Notes under the pieces: model-generated | Told to the model about the DNA's origin: nothing | Databases searched by the model: none | The model's input: the letters and a program-made list of their open reading frames with translations, nothing else | DNA from: UBA1479 sp963976055 | Lineage (GTDB): Bacteria; Pseudomonadota; Alphaproteobacteria; Rhodospirillales; Casp-alpha2 | Assembly (NCBI GenBank): GCA_963976055.1 | Contig: CAXBJB010000012.1 | Span: 1-64,000 of the forward strand | Length of the DNA stretch: 64,000 nucleotides | Direction: 5' to 3' | Position numbers and translations under genes: made by a program | Shown: positions 20,824 through 29,209 of the stretch, piece after piece | How positions within the stretch are numbered: position 1 is the stretch's first letter | Layout: every line of letters starts with the position of its first letter

Positions 20824-21261
20824 TTAAGGCCCCTCGCCGGCGTCGGCGATCCGGGTCATTTCAATTCGCACTTCGGCCGGCAGGCGCACGGGCCGCCCGG
20901 CCGTGTTCATGCAGGCGAGGGTCAGGCTCATCTGCACCAGGTCTTCGTCATCCCGGCGCACCACCTGGGCCATCTCCACGGTTGCTCCCCGCACCGCCAG
21001 CACCCGCGTCTCGACACTGAGGGCATCGTCCAGCCGCGCCGGCTTCAGGTATTCGGCGCTAACCCGGCGCACGGCAAGCGCGACGCCCTTCTGCGCCAAA
21101 ATCGCGGAATTTTCAAATCCCAGTTCACGCAGAAGCTCCGTGCGGGCGCGCTCCGCATAGCGCAGGTAGTTGGCGTAATAGACGATGCCGCCGGCATCCG
21201 TGTCCTCGTAATAGACGCGCACGGGCATGCGGTGGCAGGGCGTTTCTCCTGTTCCGGTCAC
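20824..21261 (-). CDS. ybgC: Acyl-CoA thioesterase YbgC
   Basis: Predicted 145-residue hot-dog-fold thioesterase of the tol-pal cluster. VYYEDTDAGGIVYYANYLRY contains the catalytic aspartate and family signature. The start is GTG at 21261, overlapping the ruvB stop as GTGA; an internal ATG at residue 12-13 is possible but lacks a well-spaced ribosome site. E. coli YbgC hydrolyses acyl-CoA/acyl-ACP and associates with phospholipid synthesis. Confidence 0.92.
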   Translation of the reverse strand: MTGTGETPCHRMPVRVYYEDTDAGGIVYYANYLRYAERARTELLRELGFENSAILAQKGVALAVRRVSAEYLKPARLDDALSVETRVLAVRGATVEMAQVVRRDDEDLVQMSLTLACMNTAGRPVRLPAEVRIEMTRIADAGEGP

Positions 21262-22313
21262 GCGCCATCCTCCGTTCCACTTGTGGCGGAAAGAAGGTCG
21301 AGTTGCGGCGCACCCGGCGGCAGGTCAAGCCCCAGGTGCCGGAACGTCTCCGGCGTCACGGCGCGGCCGCGCGGCGTGCGCATCAGAAGCCCCTGCTGGA
21401 TCAGGAAGGGTTCGATGACTTCCTCGATGGTGTCGCGCTGTTCCGACAGGGCGGCGGCCAGGGTTTCGACGCCAACCGGCCCGCCGCCGTAATTGCCGCA
21501 GATGCAGGTCAGATAGCGGCGGTCCATGGCGTCGAGCCCACGCTGATCGACCTCAAGCCGCGTCAAGGCCGCATCGGCGATCCGGGCGTCGACGGACCCG
21601 GAGCCGTCGACGGCCGCGAAATCGCGGACCCGGCGCAGCAGCCTGCCCGCGACCCGTGGCGTGCCACGCGAGCGGCGGGCGATCTCCAGCGCCCCCTCGG
21701 CCGTCAAGTCCAGGCCCAGCAGCGCCGCCCCCCGGCGCACGATGCCTTCGAGCGCTTCCGGGCTGTAGAAGTTGAGCCGCACGGGAATGCCGAAACGGTC
21801 GCGCAGCGGCGTCGTGATCAGGCCCGAACGGGTCGTCGCCCCCACCAGGGTGAAGGGCGGCAAGTCGATGCGCACGGAACGCGCCGCCGGCCCCTCGCCG
21901 ATGATCAGGTCGAGCTGATAATCCTCCATCGCCGGATAGAGGATTTCCTCGACAATCGGGCTGAGGCGGTGGATTTCGTCGATGAACAGCACGTCGCGCG
22001 GCTGCAGGTTGGTGAGAATCGCCGCCAGGTCGCCCGCCTTGGCGACCACTGGGCCCGAGGTGGCGCGGAAACCCACGCCCAGTTCGCGGGCGACGATCTG
22101 CGCCAGGGTCGTCTTGCCCAGCCCCGGGGGGCCGAAGAACAAGACATGATCCATGGCTTCGCCGCGCGACCGCGCCGCCTCGATGAACACCTTGAGGTTT
22201 TCGCGCGCCTGGTCCTGGCCGACAAAGTCGTCGAGCACCTGGGGCCGCAGGCCGGGATCGGCGGCGAAGTCGTCTTCCACGACTTCCGGCTGGATCATTC
22301 TTTCTTCCACCAT
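21258..22313 (-). CDS. ruvB: Holliday junction helicase RuvB
   Basis: Predicted 351-residue AAA+ motor for branch migration. It has Walker A GPPGLGKTTLAQ, Walker B LFIDEIHRL, the sensor VGATTRSGLITTPLRDRFGI and the C-terminal winged helix (LIQQGLLMRTPRGR). The gene starts three bases after the ruvA stop codon; its own stop overlaps ybgC. It functions with RuvA and RuvC, encoded immediately upstream. Confidence 0.97.
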   Translation of the reverse strand: MVEERMIQPEVVEDDFAADPGLRPQVLDDFVGQDQARENLKVFIEAARSRGEAMDHVLFFGPPGLGKTTLAQIVARELGVGFRATSGPVVAKAGDLAAILTNLQPRDVLFIDEIHRLSPIVEEILYPAMEDYQLDLIIGEGPAARSVRIDLPPFTLVGATTRSGLITTPLRDRFGIPVRLNFYSPEALEGIVRRGAALLGLDLTAEGALEIARRSRGTPRVAGRLLRRVRDFAAVDGSGSVDARIADAALTRLEVDQRGLDAMDRRYLTCICGNYGGGPVGVETLAAALSEQRDTIEEVIEPFLIQQGLLMRTPRGRAVTPETFRHLGLDLPPGAPQLDLLSATSGTEDGA

Positions 22314-22316
22314 GGC

Positions 22317-22973
22317 CTAGGCCCCCCGTCGCTGGTCGCTTGGGGCAAGTTCGGCCAGCCCGGCGCGAATCAGCGCTTCCAGAGTGAGGGCGGTTTCCGA
22401 CGCCTGGGCGGCACGGGACACCGCCCCCAAGGCCTCCGACGGCGTGTAGCCGAGATTAACCAGGGCCGAGGCGGCGTCACGCAGCAGATCCTGCGCCGCG
22501 TCGCCGGCTTCCGGCTTGGCCGCACCCGGGGCCGGTGCCACGCCGCCCTTGGCCGCCACCGAGCCCAAAGCCAGGGCGCCGACCTTGTCCTTCAATTCAT
22601 GGAGAATGCGCTGCGCCAGCTTGGGCCCGACGCCGGGGGCGCGGCACACCGCCGCCTTGTCGCCGGCCGCGATGGCCTGCAGCAGCATGTCGCCGGTCAG
22701 CGCCGACAGCATGGCGAGGGCGACCTTGGCGCCCACGCCCTGCACGGTGGTCAGCAGGCGGAACCAGTCCTGTTCGTCGGCGCGCAGGAAACCGTACAGA
22801 TGGATATGGTCTTCGCGGACATGGGTTTCGATGAACAGCGCCACCGCGTCGCCCTGCCCCATCTGCGACAGGGTCCGCGACGAGGCATGAACCAGATAGC
22901 CGACCCCGTTCACGTCGATCACGGCGGTATCCGTTCCCACGGCGTCGACCAGGCCTTTCAGGCGCGCGATCAC
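22317..22973 (-). CDS. ruvA: Holliday junction DNA-binding protein RuvA
   Basis: Predicted 218-residue junction-binding protein. The N-terminal OB domain (MIARLKGLVDAVGTDTAVID), helix-hairpin-helix region (LLTTVQGVGAKVALAMLSAL; CRAPGVGPKLAQRILHELKD) and C-terminal RuvB-contacting domain are present. The start is GTG, overlapping the ruvC stop as GTGA, so ruvC-ruvA-ruvB are translationally coupled. Confidence 0.96.
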   Translation of the reverse strand: MIARLKGLVDAVGTDTAVIDVNGVGYLVHASSRTLSQMGQGDAVALFIETHVREDHIHLYGFLRADEQDWFRLLTTVQGVGAKVALAMLSALTGDMLLQAIAAGDKAAVCRAPGVGPKLAQRILHELKDKVGALALGSVAAKGGVAPAPGAAKPEAGDAAQDLLRDAASALVNLGYTPSEALGAVSRAAQASETALTLEALIRAGLAELAPSDQRRGA

Positions 22974-23491
22974 CGGGCCACCCGCGCCAAGTCGGCACCC
23001 CCTGCCCTGCCATCATGACCCGGCGCCGTGCGATGATGGGCGTGACAGATGGCGACGGCCAGGGCATCGGCGCTGTCGGCACTTTTGAAGGCCGCCCCCG
23101 GCAACAGCGTGCGCACCATCATCTGGACCTGTTCCTTGGCCGCGTGGCCGGTGCCGACGACGGTCTTTTTCACGAGGTTGGGTGTGTATTCGAACACGGC
23201 GAGGCCCGCCAGGGCGGGCACCAGCATGGAAATGCCGCGGGCCTGGCCCAGTTTCAGGGTCGTCGTCGGATTGGTGTTGACGAAGGTTTCCTCGACCGCC
23301 GCTTCGACCGGGGCCATGGCGCGGATGACCTCGACCAATCCGTCGTGAAGCTGCACCAGACGTTCGGCCAGACCGGCCTTCGGGTCCGAGGAGACAACGC
23401 CGTCGGCGACATAGCGAAGCCGGTTGCCGGCGTGTTCGATGACGCCCCATCCGGTGTTCTTCAACCCCGGGTCAAACCCGATCAGCCGCAT
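22970..23491 (-). CDS. ruvC: Holliday junction resolvase RuvC
   Basis: Predicted 173-residue endonuclease. Catalytic acidic residues are visible at Asp7 in RLIGFDPGLKNTGWG, in AAVEETFVNTNPTTTLKLGQ, and in the C-terminal SADSADALAVAICHAHH. It lies 46 bases downstream of yebC, and its stop overlaps ruvA. Confidence 0.96.
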   Translation of the reverse strand: MRLIGFDPGLKNTGWGVIEHAGNRLRYVADGVVSSDPKAGLAERLVQLHDGLVEVIRAMAPVEAAVEETFVNTNPTTTLKLGQARGISMLVPALAGLAVFEYTPNLVKKTVVGTGHAAKEQVQMMVRTLLPGAAFKSADSADALAVAICHAHHRTAPGHDGRAGGADLARVAR

Positions 23492-23537
23492 CCGTGTTCC
23501 ATTCCGCTCCGTATCCTTGTGGCGTCCGCTTTACGGT

Positions 23538-24281
23538 TTAGGCGCTCAGCCTTTCCATGATCTCGTCGTCGACCTCGAAGTTGGCGGCGACGCGCTGCAC
23601 GTCGTCGTTGTCTTCCAGCGCGTCGATCAGCTTCAACAGCGTCTGCGCCGTGTCCTCGTCGACGGCGATGGAATTCTGCGGCTTCCACGCCAGGCGCGCC
23701 TCCTCGGGCTCGCCGAAGCGTTCCTCGAGCGCGTCGCGCACGGCGGCGAAGTCGTCGGGCTGGCAGGTGATGGTGTGGTTTTCGTCGTCCGATTCCACGT
23801 CCTCCGCGCCCGCTTCCAGGGCTCCTTCGAACACCTCTTCCGCGCCGGCGACGGCGGCCGGATAGGTGATCTGGCCGACCCGGTCGAACATGAACGCAAC
23901 GCTGCCCGTCTCGCCCAGGTTGCCGCCGTTCTTGGAAAAGGCGGTGCGGACTTCCGAGGCCGTGCGGTTGCGGTTGTCGGACAAGGCTTCGACGATTACG
24001 GCGACACCGCCCGGGCCATAGCCTTCGTAGCGGATTTCCTCGTAATTCTCGGCGTCGTTGCCCTGGGCCTTCTGGATCGCCCGATTGATCACATCGTTGG
24101 GCATGTTCAGGGCCTTGGCGTTGGCGACGGCCAAACGCAGGGCGGCGTTGAAGTTGGGATCGGGGCCATTGCGCGCGGCGACCGTCACTTCGCGGCCCAG
24201 TTTGGCGAAGACCTTCGCCCGCTTGGCGTCCTGACGGCCTTTGCGGTGCATGATATTCTTAAATTTGGAATGACCAGCCAT
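23538..24281 (-). CDS. yebC: YebC/PmpR-family protein
   Basis: Predicted 247-residue YebC/TACO1-type protein. The N-terminus MAGHSKFKNIMHRKGRQDAK and the GYGPGGVAVIVEALSDNRNR signature are diagnostic. Members have been described as DNA-binding regulators and, more recently, as translation factors that relieve ribosome stalling. Position upstream of ruvC is widely conserved. Confidence 0.94.
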   Translation of the reverse strand: MAGHSKFKNIMHRKGRQDAKRAKVFAKLGREVTVAARNGPDPNFNAALRLAVANAKALNMPNDVINRAIQKAQGNDAENYEEIRYEGYGPGGVAVIVEALSDNRNRTASEVRTAFSKNGGNLGETGSVAFMFDRVGQITYPAAVAGAEEVFEGALEAGAEDVESDDENHTITCQPDDFAAVRDALEERFGEPEEARLAWKPQNSIAVDEDTAQTLLKLIDALEDNDDVQRVAANFEVDDEIMERLSA

Positions 24282-24448
24282 TTTGGCGGGAACCCCCTAT
24301 ATGTCGTGGCGATTCGTCGGGATTATACCCAAATGATGGGACCGGCGCGAGTGTCACCGGCGGTGAAGCTAGGCCCGCAATATGGCAAGAATTCGTCCGC
24401 CGTGAAAGGCCGCAGGCCATGGAAAAGGTTGATTTTCAGGTCTGCCGG

Positions 24449-25276
24449 CTATCCCGGCACCGTCGGCGCCAGACGGCCGCCCAGGCGCACGGGTTCGGCC
24501 CGCGTCGCCAACCCCGTGCCATCGTCGGTTTCCAGATACATGGCGCAGAAGGTCGCCTCGCCGCTCGCCGGCTCCAGCCGGCCCTGCGGCAGCTTGGTGG
24601 TGAACCGCGCCGTGGCGTTTTCCTTCTGCATGCCGATGACGGAATCGTAATCGCCGGTCATGCCCAGGTCCGTCTGATAGGCCGTGCCGCCCTTGAACAC
24701 CTGGGCGTCCGCCGTCGGCACATGGGTATGGGTGCCGACCACGGCGGAAACGCGGCCGTCCAGGAAGTGGGCCATGGCCATCTTTTCCGACGACGCCTCG
24801 CCGTGCAGGTCGAGCAGAATAGCGTCGACGTTGCCGCGGCCGCTGGCCGCGCCCAGACGGTGGTTCTTCAAGGCCTCATCCACGCCGGCGAAAGGATCGT
24901 CCAAGGGGTCCATGAACAAGCGGCACATGGCGTGCACGACCATCACCTTGCGGCCGTCCTTGGCGTCGAACACGCCGGCTCCCTTGCCGGGCGTGCCGGC
25001 GGGAAAATTCAGGGGGCGCAGCAAACGGTCGTCGCCGTCGATGTAGTTCATGATCTCGCGTTGGTCCCACACGTGATTGCCCGTGGTGATGACGTCCGCC
25101 CCCTGGGCATACAGGTCGTTGCAGATCGCCTCGGTAATACCGAAGCCATGGGCCGCGTTCTCGCCGTTGACGATGACGAAGTCGAGGTCCAGTTGCGCGC
25201 GCAGGGCCGGCAAGTGCTTGGCAACGGCGTCCCGGCCGCTGCGGCCGACCACATCCCCGACAATCATGATTTTCAT
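24449..25276 (-). CDS. YmdB-type metallophosphoesterase (TIGR00282 family)
   Basis: Predicted 275-residue calcineurin-like phosphoesterase of the YmdB family, which in Bacillus hydrolyses 2',3'-cyclic nucleotides. Metal ligands are visible in MKIMIVGDVVGRSGR (Asp8), VIVNGENAAHGFG (Glu/Asn), ITTGNHVWDQ (Asn-His), VVHAMCRLFM and VVGTHTHVPTADAQV. It lies between the 5-formyl-THF cyclo-ligase and yebC, an order often seen in alphaproteobacteria. Its role in this group is unclear. Confidence 0.88.
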   Translation of the reverse strand: MKIMIVGDVVGRSGRDAVAKHLPALRAQLDLDFVIVNGENAAHGFGITEAICNDLYAQGADVITTGNHVWDQREIMNYIDGDDRLLRPLNFPAGTPGKGAGVFDAKDGRKVMVVHAMCRLFMDPLDDPFAGVDEALKNHRLGAASGRGNVDAILLDLHGEASSEKMAMAHFLDGRVSAVVGTHTHVPTADAQVFKGGTAYQTDLGMTGDYDSVIGMQKENATARFTTKLPQGRLEPASGEATFCAMYLETDDGTGLATRAEPVRLGGRLAPTVPG

Positions 25277-25326
25277 AAACTGACCTTAATACCTAATACC
25301 TTGACGCCGAATGTCTTATCGGGGCG

Positions 25327-25920
25327 TCACGACGCAATCCGGATGATGTCTTCCTCGGTCACCACCCAGTCCAGGCGTGCGTCGTAATGGTCCCGCGGCA
25401 CCGCGTCAACTTCCTGGGCCGAATAGCCGACCCCGACGGCGACAACGGGCGTGCCGGAACTTCGCAGTTCGGCCAGGGTCCGGTCATAAAATCCGCCGCC
25501 CCAGCCAAGCCGATAGCCGGCCCGGTCGAAGGCCAACAGCGGCACCAGAAGCAGGTCGGGACGCACGTCCTCCGCCCCGTCCGCAGGATGACGGGTGCCG
25601 AACACGCCGTCCGCCAGCTTCGCCCCAGGCGTCCAGGCCCGGAACCGAAGCGGCTGCGCCTTGCCGACGACCACCGGCAGGCAGCCCCGCCAGCCGATGG
25701 CGGTCAGGGCCAGAATTGCGGGGAGGACATCCATTTCATCCTGCATGGCGAGATAGCCGGATGCCCAGCCTAGCCCGGTCGCGGCGCTCAACCCTTGCGC
25801 CAGCGCCACGGCATGACTGGCGACGGCAGTAGCACCGCCGGACCCCAGGTCGACGCGCGCGCGAACACGGCGGGCGGCGGCTTCTTTGCGCAGGAGACGT
25901 TTTTGTTCGAGGACATCCAT
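25327..25920 (-). CDS. ygfA: 5-formyltetrahydrofolate cyclo-ligase
   Basis: Predicted 197-residue enzyme that converts 5-formyl-THF to 5,10-methenyl-THF with ATP. It has the N-terminal basic helix (QKRLLRKEAAARR) and the C-terminal ATP/Mg signature DLLLVPLLAFDRAGYRLGWG followed by GGFYDRTL. The frame is open to an ATG 20 codons upstream, but ATG at 25920 gives the usual N-terminus and avoids overlapping the putative 6S RNA 3' end. The zapA-6S RNA-ygfA arrangement is a known conserved locus. Confidence 0.9.
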   Translation of the reverse strand: MDVLEQKRLLRKEAAARRVRARVDLGSGGATAVASHAVALAQGLSAATGLGWASGYLAMQDEMDVLPAILALTAIGWRGCLPVVVGKAQPLRFRAWTPGAKLADGVFGTRHPADGAEDVRPDLLLVPLLAFDRAGYRLGWGGGFYDRTLAELRSSGTPVVAVGVGYSAQEVDAVPRDHYDARLDWVVTEEDIIRIAS

Positions 25921-25984
25921 AATGACTTGAGGACGGGACCCGAAATTCGGGGGCCGTAACAATATCCAAACAATACCCAAGACG

Positions 25985-26134
25985 AAAAAAAGTCGGCGGT
26001 GCCGCAGTAGCCGTCGGCGTTAAGATCCTCCGTGGCCTGCTCTCAACAGGTTGGGCACCGTGATACCGAGCGTCCAGGACGAACCCGTGCAACCCGGCAG
26101 GGACAGCACCCTTAAAGGACGCATCGCCCCAGGG
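25985..26134 (-). ncRNA. ssrS: Probable 6S RNA
   Basis: The gap between zapA and the 5-formyl-THF cyclo-ligase gene is where 6S RNA lies in many proteobacteria. On the minus strand a CATTAT -10-like box (26140-26135) precedes a transcript of about 150 bases that ends in a T7 run (25991-25985). The 5' GGCGATGC (26128-26121) pairs with the 3' GCACCGCC (26002-25995), forming a closing stem with one A-C mismatch, and a CCTG-TTGAGAG-CAGG hairpin lies in the central part. The overall rod with a central bulge fits 6S RNA. A covariance-model search would decide. Confidence 0.65.
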
Positions 26135-26178
26135 ATAATGTGCCTAACGCGCTCCGCAGCGCTCCGCCTGAGCGGAAG

Positions 26179-26514
26179 TTAGGCTTGTTCAAGCCCCACG
26201 GCAATGCCTTCGATGCGGTCGGCGATATTTTCCAGGGTGCGGGTGACCTTTTCCTCGGATTCGATCAGCCTGGCGACGCCTTCGCTTTTGCGGCTGATGG
26301 ACTCCAGTTCCGCATAGGCGTCGGACAGTTCGTCGGCGAGAAGCAGGCTGACCATGACCAGAAGCCGGGCGTCGCCGGCCTGGCCGACGGCGGCGACCAG
26401 TTCCTGAACCCGGTTGTCGACATATTTGCCGAGCCGCGACAGGTGCGCTTCCTGCCCATCGTCGCAGGCAACCTGATACTGACGTCCGTTGATGGTGACG
26501 GTGACATGGGCCAT
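26179..26514 (-). CDS. zapA: Cell division protein ZapA
   Basis: Predicted 111-residue FtsZ-ring stabiliser. The N-terminal globular part (VTVTINGRQYQVACDDGQEA) is followed by a long C-terminal helix. It is preceded by a small coiled-coil gene and followed by the probable 6S RNA and ygfA, matching the conserved zapA locus. Confidence 0.9.
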   Translation of the reverse strand: MAHVTVTINGRQYQVACDDGQEAHLSRLGKYVDNRVQELVAAVGQAGDARLLVMVSLLLADELSDAYAELESISRKSEGVARLIESEEKVTRTLENIADRIEGIAVGLEQA

Positions 26515-26528
26515 GGCGCGGTCCGACC

Positions 26529-26759
26529 CTAGCCTTCGAGGACTTTTTCAAGGCGGCCGATGGCGCCGTCGAGACGGCCCTTGACCTCCTCGGTCACTGT
26601 CTGCAAGCGGGCGTTCTCCGCCCGCAACGCCGCCGTGTCGCCCCCGTCGCCGGCCGTGGCGGTGCCGCGCGTCTGAACGGCCTTTTCCAGGCGCGACAAG
26701 GCGCCTTCCAACCGCTCGAAGGCACGGTCCACTCGTGATGGTTTGCTGATAGTCGCCAC
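26529..26759 (-). CDS. Small coiled-coil protein (DUF4164-like) upstream of zapA
   Basis: Predicted 76-residue protein almost entirely helical: RVDRAFERLEGALSRLEKAV and the heptad-rich tail ending GRLDGAIGRLEKVLEG. A small coiled-coil protein of this type is commonly encoded just before zapA in alphaproteobacteria, which suggests a divisome role analogous to ZapB (inference). GTG at 26759 has a GGGGGG stretch about six bases upstream; an ATG six codons earlier is the alternative. It ends 14 bases before zapA. Confidence 0.7.
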   Translation of the reverse strand: MATISKPSRVDRAFERLEGALSRLEKAVQTRGTATAGDGGDTAALRAENARLQTVTEEVKGRLDGAIGRLEKVLEG

Positions 26760-26897
26760 ACATACCCCCCGACCCAACTAAAAATATAATTGCCTTAGTG
26801 GGTAAAAATTTTATGAAGAATAGGTGCCTATGCACATAAGTTCAACCACCACATCAATTGGACGGCATTGCGCCCCGGACAACCGGGCGTTCTCGGG

Positions 26898-26926
26898 TTT
26901 ACAGGGGGCGATGGGTAGCCTATAGG
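26898..26926 (+). promoter_or_regulatory. Candidate sigma70-type promoter for gap
   Basis: TTTACA (26898-26903), a 17-base spacer and TATAGG (26921-26926) lie about 70 bases before the gap start codon. Spacing is optimal and both boxes are close to consensus. Confidence 0.5.
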
Positions 26927-26996
26927 ATCGCCCGAACCGGGGTTGCCGTCGCAGGGGCCCCGACCCAGAAAATTCAGCAAATTTACGGAGGCATTC

Positions 26997-28004
26997 ATGG
27001 CGGTTCGGGTTGCGATCAACGGGTTCGGAAGAATTGGTCGTCTGGTTCTTCGGGGCATTTTGGAATCGCGGCGCAACGATATCGAAGTCGTCGCCATCAA
27101 CGACCTGGGCTCACCCGAAATGAACGCCCACCTTCTTAAGTACGATTCCGTGCACGGCCCGCTGGGTATGGACGTGTCGGTATCGGGCGACGTCATGAAC
27201 GTCGGCGCCGGGCCGATCAAGGTGACCGCCGAGCGCAATCCCGCCGATCTGCCCTGGAAGGAACTGGGCATCGACGTGGCGCTGGAATGCACCGGTCTGT
27301 TCACCGACCGCGACAGCGCCGCCAAGCATCTGGACGCGGGCGCGGCCAAGGTTCTGGTCTCGGCCCCGGCCTCGGGCGTCGATCTGACCGTCGTCTACGG
27401 CGTCAACCACGACAAGCTGGAAGCCAGCCACACGGTCGTCTCCAACGCGTCCTGCACGACCAACTGCCTGGCCCCCGTGGCCGACGTGCTGCACAAACTG
27501 GTCGGCATCGAAAAGGGCTACATGACGACGATCCACGCCTACACCGGCGATCAGCGTCCGCTCGACACCCTGCATTCGGACCCCCGCCGGGCGCGCGCCT
27601 GCGCGGTGTCCATGATCCCGACCTCGACCGGGGCCGCCAAGGCCGTTGGCCTTGTGCTGCCGGAACTGAAGGGCAAGCTGGACGGCACCGCGATCCGCGT
27701 GCCGACCCCCAACGTGTCGCTGATCGATCTGACCTTCACGGCCGGGCGGTCGACCACGGCCGAGGAAATCAACGCGGCCATGCTGGAGGCCTCCAACGGC
27801 CGGCTCAAGGGCGTGCTCGCCTACAACACCGAGCCCCTGGTTTCCATCGACTTCAACCACAATCCCGCAAGCTCGAGCTTCGATGCCACCCAGACCCAGG
27901 TGATCGACGGCAATTTCGTGCGCGTGCTCAGCTGGTACGACAACGAATGGGGCTTCTCCAACCGCATGCCGGATACCGCGCTGGCCATGCATGGTGCGAA
28001 ATAA
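26997..28004 (+). CDS. gap: Glyceraldehyde-3-phosphate dehydrogenase
   Basis: Predicted 335-residue class I GAPDH that oxidises glyceraldehyde-3-phosphate to 1,3-bisphosphoglycerate. The Rossmann start VRVAINGFGRIGRLVLRG, the catalytic cysteine in SNASCTTNCLAP and the C-terminal SWYDNEWGFSNRM are present. ATG at 26997 has ACGGAGG upstream. In many alphaproteobacteria gap is followed by pgk and fba; here a small unknown gene and thiE follow instead. Confidence 0.96.
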   Translation: MAVRVAINGFGRIGRLVLRGILESRRNDIEVVAINDLGSPEMNAHLLKYDSVHGPLGMDVSVSGDVMNVGAGPIKVTAERNPADLPWKELGIDVALECTGLFTDRDSAAKHLDAGAAKVLVSAPASGVDLTVVYGVNHDKLEASHTVVSNASCTTNCLAPVADVLHKLVGIEKGYMTTIHAYTGDQRPLDTLHSDPRRARACAVSMIPTSTGAAKAVGLVLPELKGKLDGTAIRVPTPNVSLIDLTFTAGRSTTAEEINAAMLEASNGRLKGVLAYNTEPLVSIDFNHNPASSSFDATQTQVIDGNFVRVLSWYDNEWGFSNRMPDTALAMHGAK

Positions 28005-28018
28005 GCGACGGGTTTGAG

Positions 28019-28465
28019 ATGACGGGGGCCGCGACCAGGCAACCGGCCGCGCCCCCGGCAACCGTCGTCATCCACGACCTGAGCCACGCACAAATGGCGC
28101 TAAGCGCTGCCCGCCGCACGGGCCGCCCCGTGCATCTCGTCAGCGCGCCCGGCGCCGCCGGCTATCTCGGCCCAGCCCTGTTCAAGCAGATCATCGACCA
28201 GGCCCGCGCCGCCGAACCGGCAGCCCGCGCCACCACCTGCCTGGATTGCGCGGATGAACCGGGCATGGCCCTGGACGCCCTCAGGCAGGGTGTCGAGGCC
28301 GTGTCCCTATCGGCCGCCCCCGAGGTTCTGGGCAAGATCGAAAGCGCGGCAACGCAGGCCGGCGCCCGCCTGGCCACGCGGCCCACGCGGGCATTGGACA
28401 TGGCCGACGCCGACGCCGAGCGGCGGCTCGACGCCTGGCTCACGGGAGAATTCCAACATGGCTGA
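28019..28465 (+). CDS. Conserved small protein of unknown function between gap and thiE
   Basis: Predicted 148-residue soluble protein. I do not recognise a named family. It begins 14 bases after gap, and its last eight bases overlap the thiE start, so it is surely in the same transcript. The sequence has an alpha/beta look: VVIHDLSHAQMALSAARRTG, then GAAGYLGPALFKQIIDQARA, then TTCLDCADEPGMALDALRQG and VEAVSLSAAPEVLGKIESAA. Cys residues lie close together in TTCLDCAD. No signal peptide or membrane segment is visible. Third-position GC is similar to its neighbours, supporting a real gene. Confidence 0.7.
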   Translation: MTGAATRQPAAPPATVVIHDLSHAQMALSAARRTGRPVHLVSAPGAAGYLGPALFKQIIDQARAAEPAARATTCLDCADEPGMALDALRQGVEAVSLSAAPEVLGKIESAATQAGARLATRPTRALDMADADAERRLDAWLTGEFQHG

Positions 28466-29120
28466 CACCGATGACGGCTGCCTGCTCTATCTGGTCACGC
28501 CGCCCGCCTTCGACCCGAACGTCTTCGCGGGCGATCTGGCGGCGGCGCTCGACGCCGGCCCCGTCGGCGCCGTGCAATTGCGCCTGAAGGCCCCGGACGG
28601 CATGCCCGACAGCGACGACGATATCCGCCGCGCCGCCGATATCCTGCTGCCCATCTGCCGCGACCGCGGCGTGCCGCTGATCCTCAACGACCGCCCCGAC
28701 TTGGCGGCGGAAACCGATTGCGACGGCGTCCATGTCGGCCAGGGCGACGCGTCCTACCGGGATGCGCGCAAAACCCTGGGCGACAGGCGCATCGTCGGCG
28801 TGACCTGCCATGCGTCGCGTCACCTGGCCATGGAGGCCGGCGAGGCCGGGGCCGACTACGTCGCCTTCGGCGCGTTCTTCCCGACCGGCACCAAGGCCGT
28901 CACACATCACGCGGACGCCGATCTGCTGCGCTGGTGGAGCGAGATTTTCGTCGTACCCTGCGTCGCCATCGGCGGCATCACCGTGGACAACTGCGCGCCC
29001 CTGGTCGCCGCGGGTGCTGACTTCCTGGCCGTGGTCTCCGGGGTCTGGCGGCACACCGAGGGACCGGCCGCCGCCGTCGCCGCGTTCAACAAGGTAATTG
29101 CCGATACCCAACGCCCCTGA
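28458..29120 (+). CDS. thiE: Thiamine phosphate synthase
   Basis: Predicted 220-residue TIM-barrel enzyme that couples HMP-PP and thiazole phosphate. Signatures are VGAVQLRLKAP, LILNDRPDLAAETDCDGVHV followed by GQGD, VGVTCHASRHLAMEAGEAGA, FGAFFPTGTK and VAIGGITVDN. The frame is open upstream, but ATG at 28458 overlaps the preceding gene's end and gives the canonical start. thiD lies 19 kb away in the same window. Confidence 0.92.
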   Translation: MADTDDGCLLYLVTPPAFDPNVFAGDLAAALDAGPVGAVQLRLKAPDGMPDSDDDIRRAADILLPICRDRGVPLILNDRPDLAAETDCDGVHVGQGDASYRDARKTLGDRRIVGVTCHASRHLAMEAGEAGADYVAFGAFFPTGTKAVTHHADADLLRWWSEIFVVPCVAIGGITVDNCAPLVAAGADFLAVVSGVWRHTEGPAAAVAAFNKVIADTQRP

Positions 29121-29209
29121 CGGCGGCGCTGGGCCGTTGCTATGGACGAAACAAACTGGTAGCTTCCGCGCCGCTTTCACCCCCCATCAACATGTAAACG
29201 GGCACGGAC

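Noticed and set aside
28005..28457. TPP riboswitch before thiE
   Set aside because: The upstream DNA is coding for another protein and shows no THI-box core; the same holds for the four-base junction before thiD.
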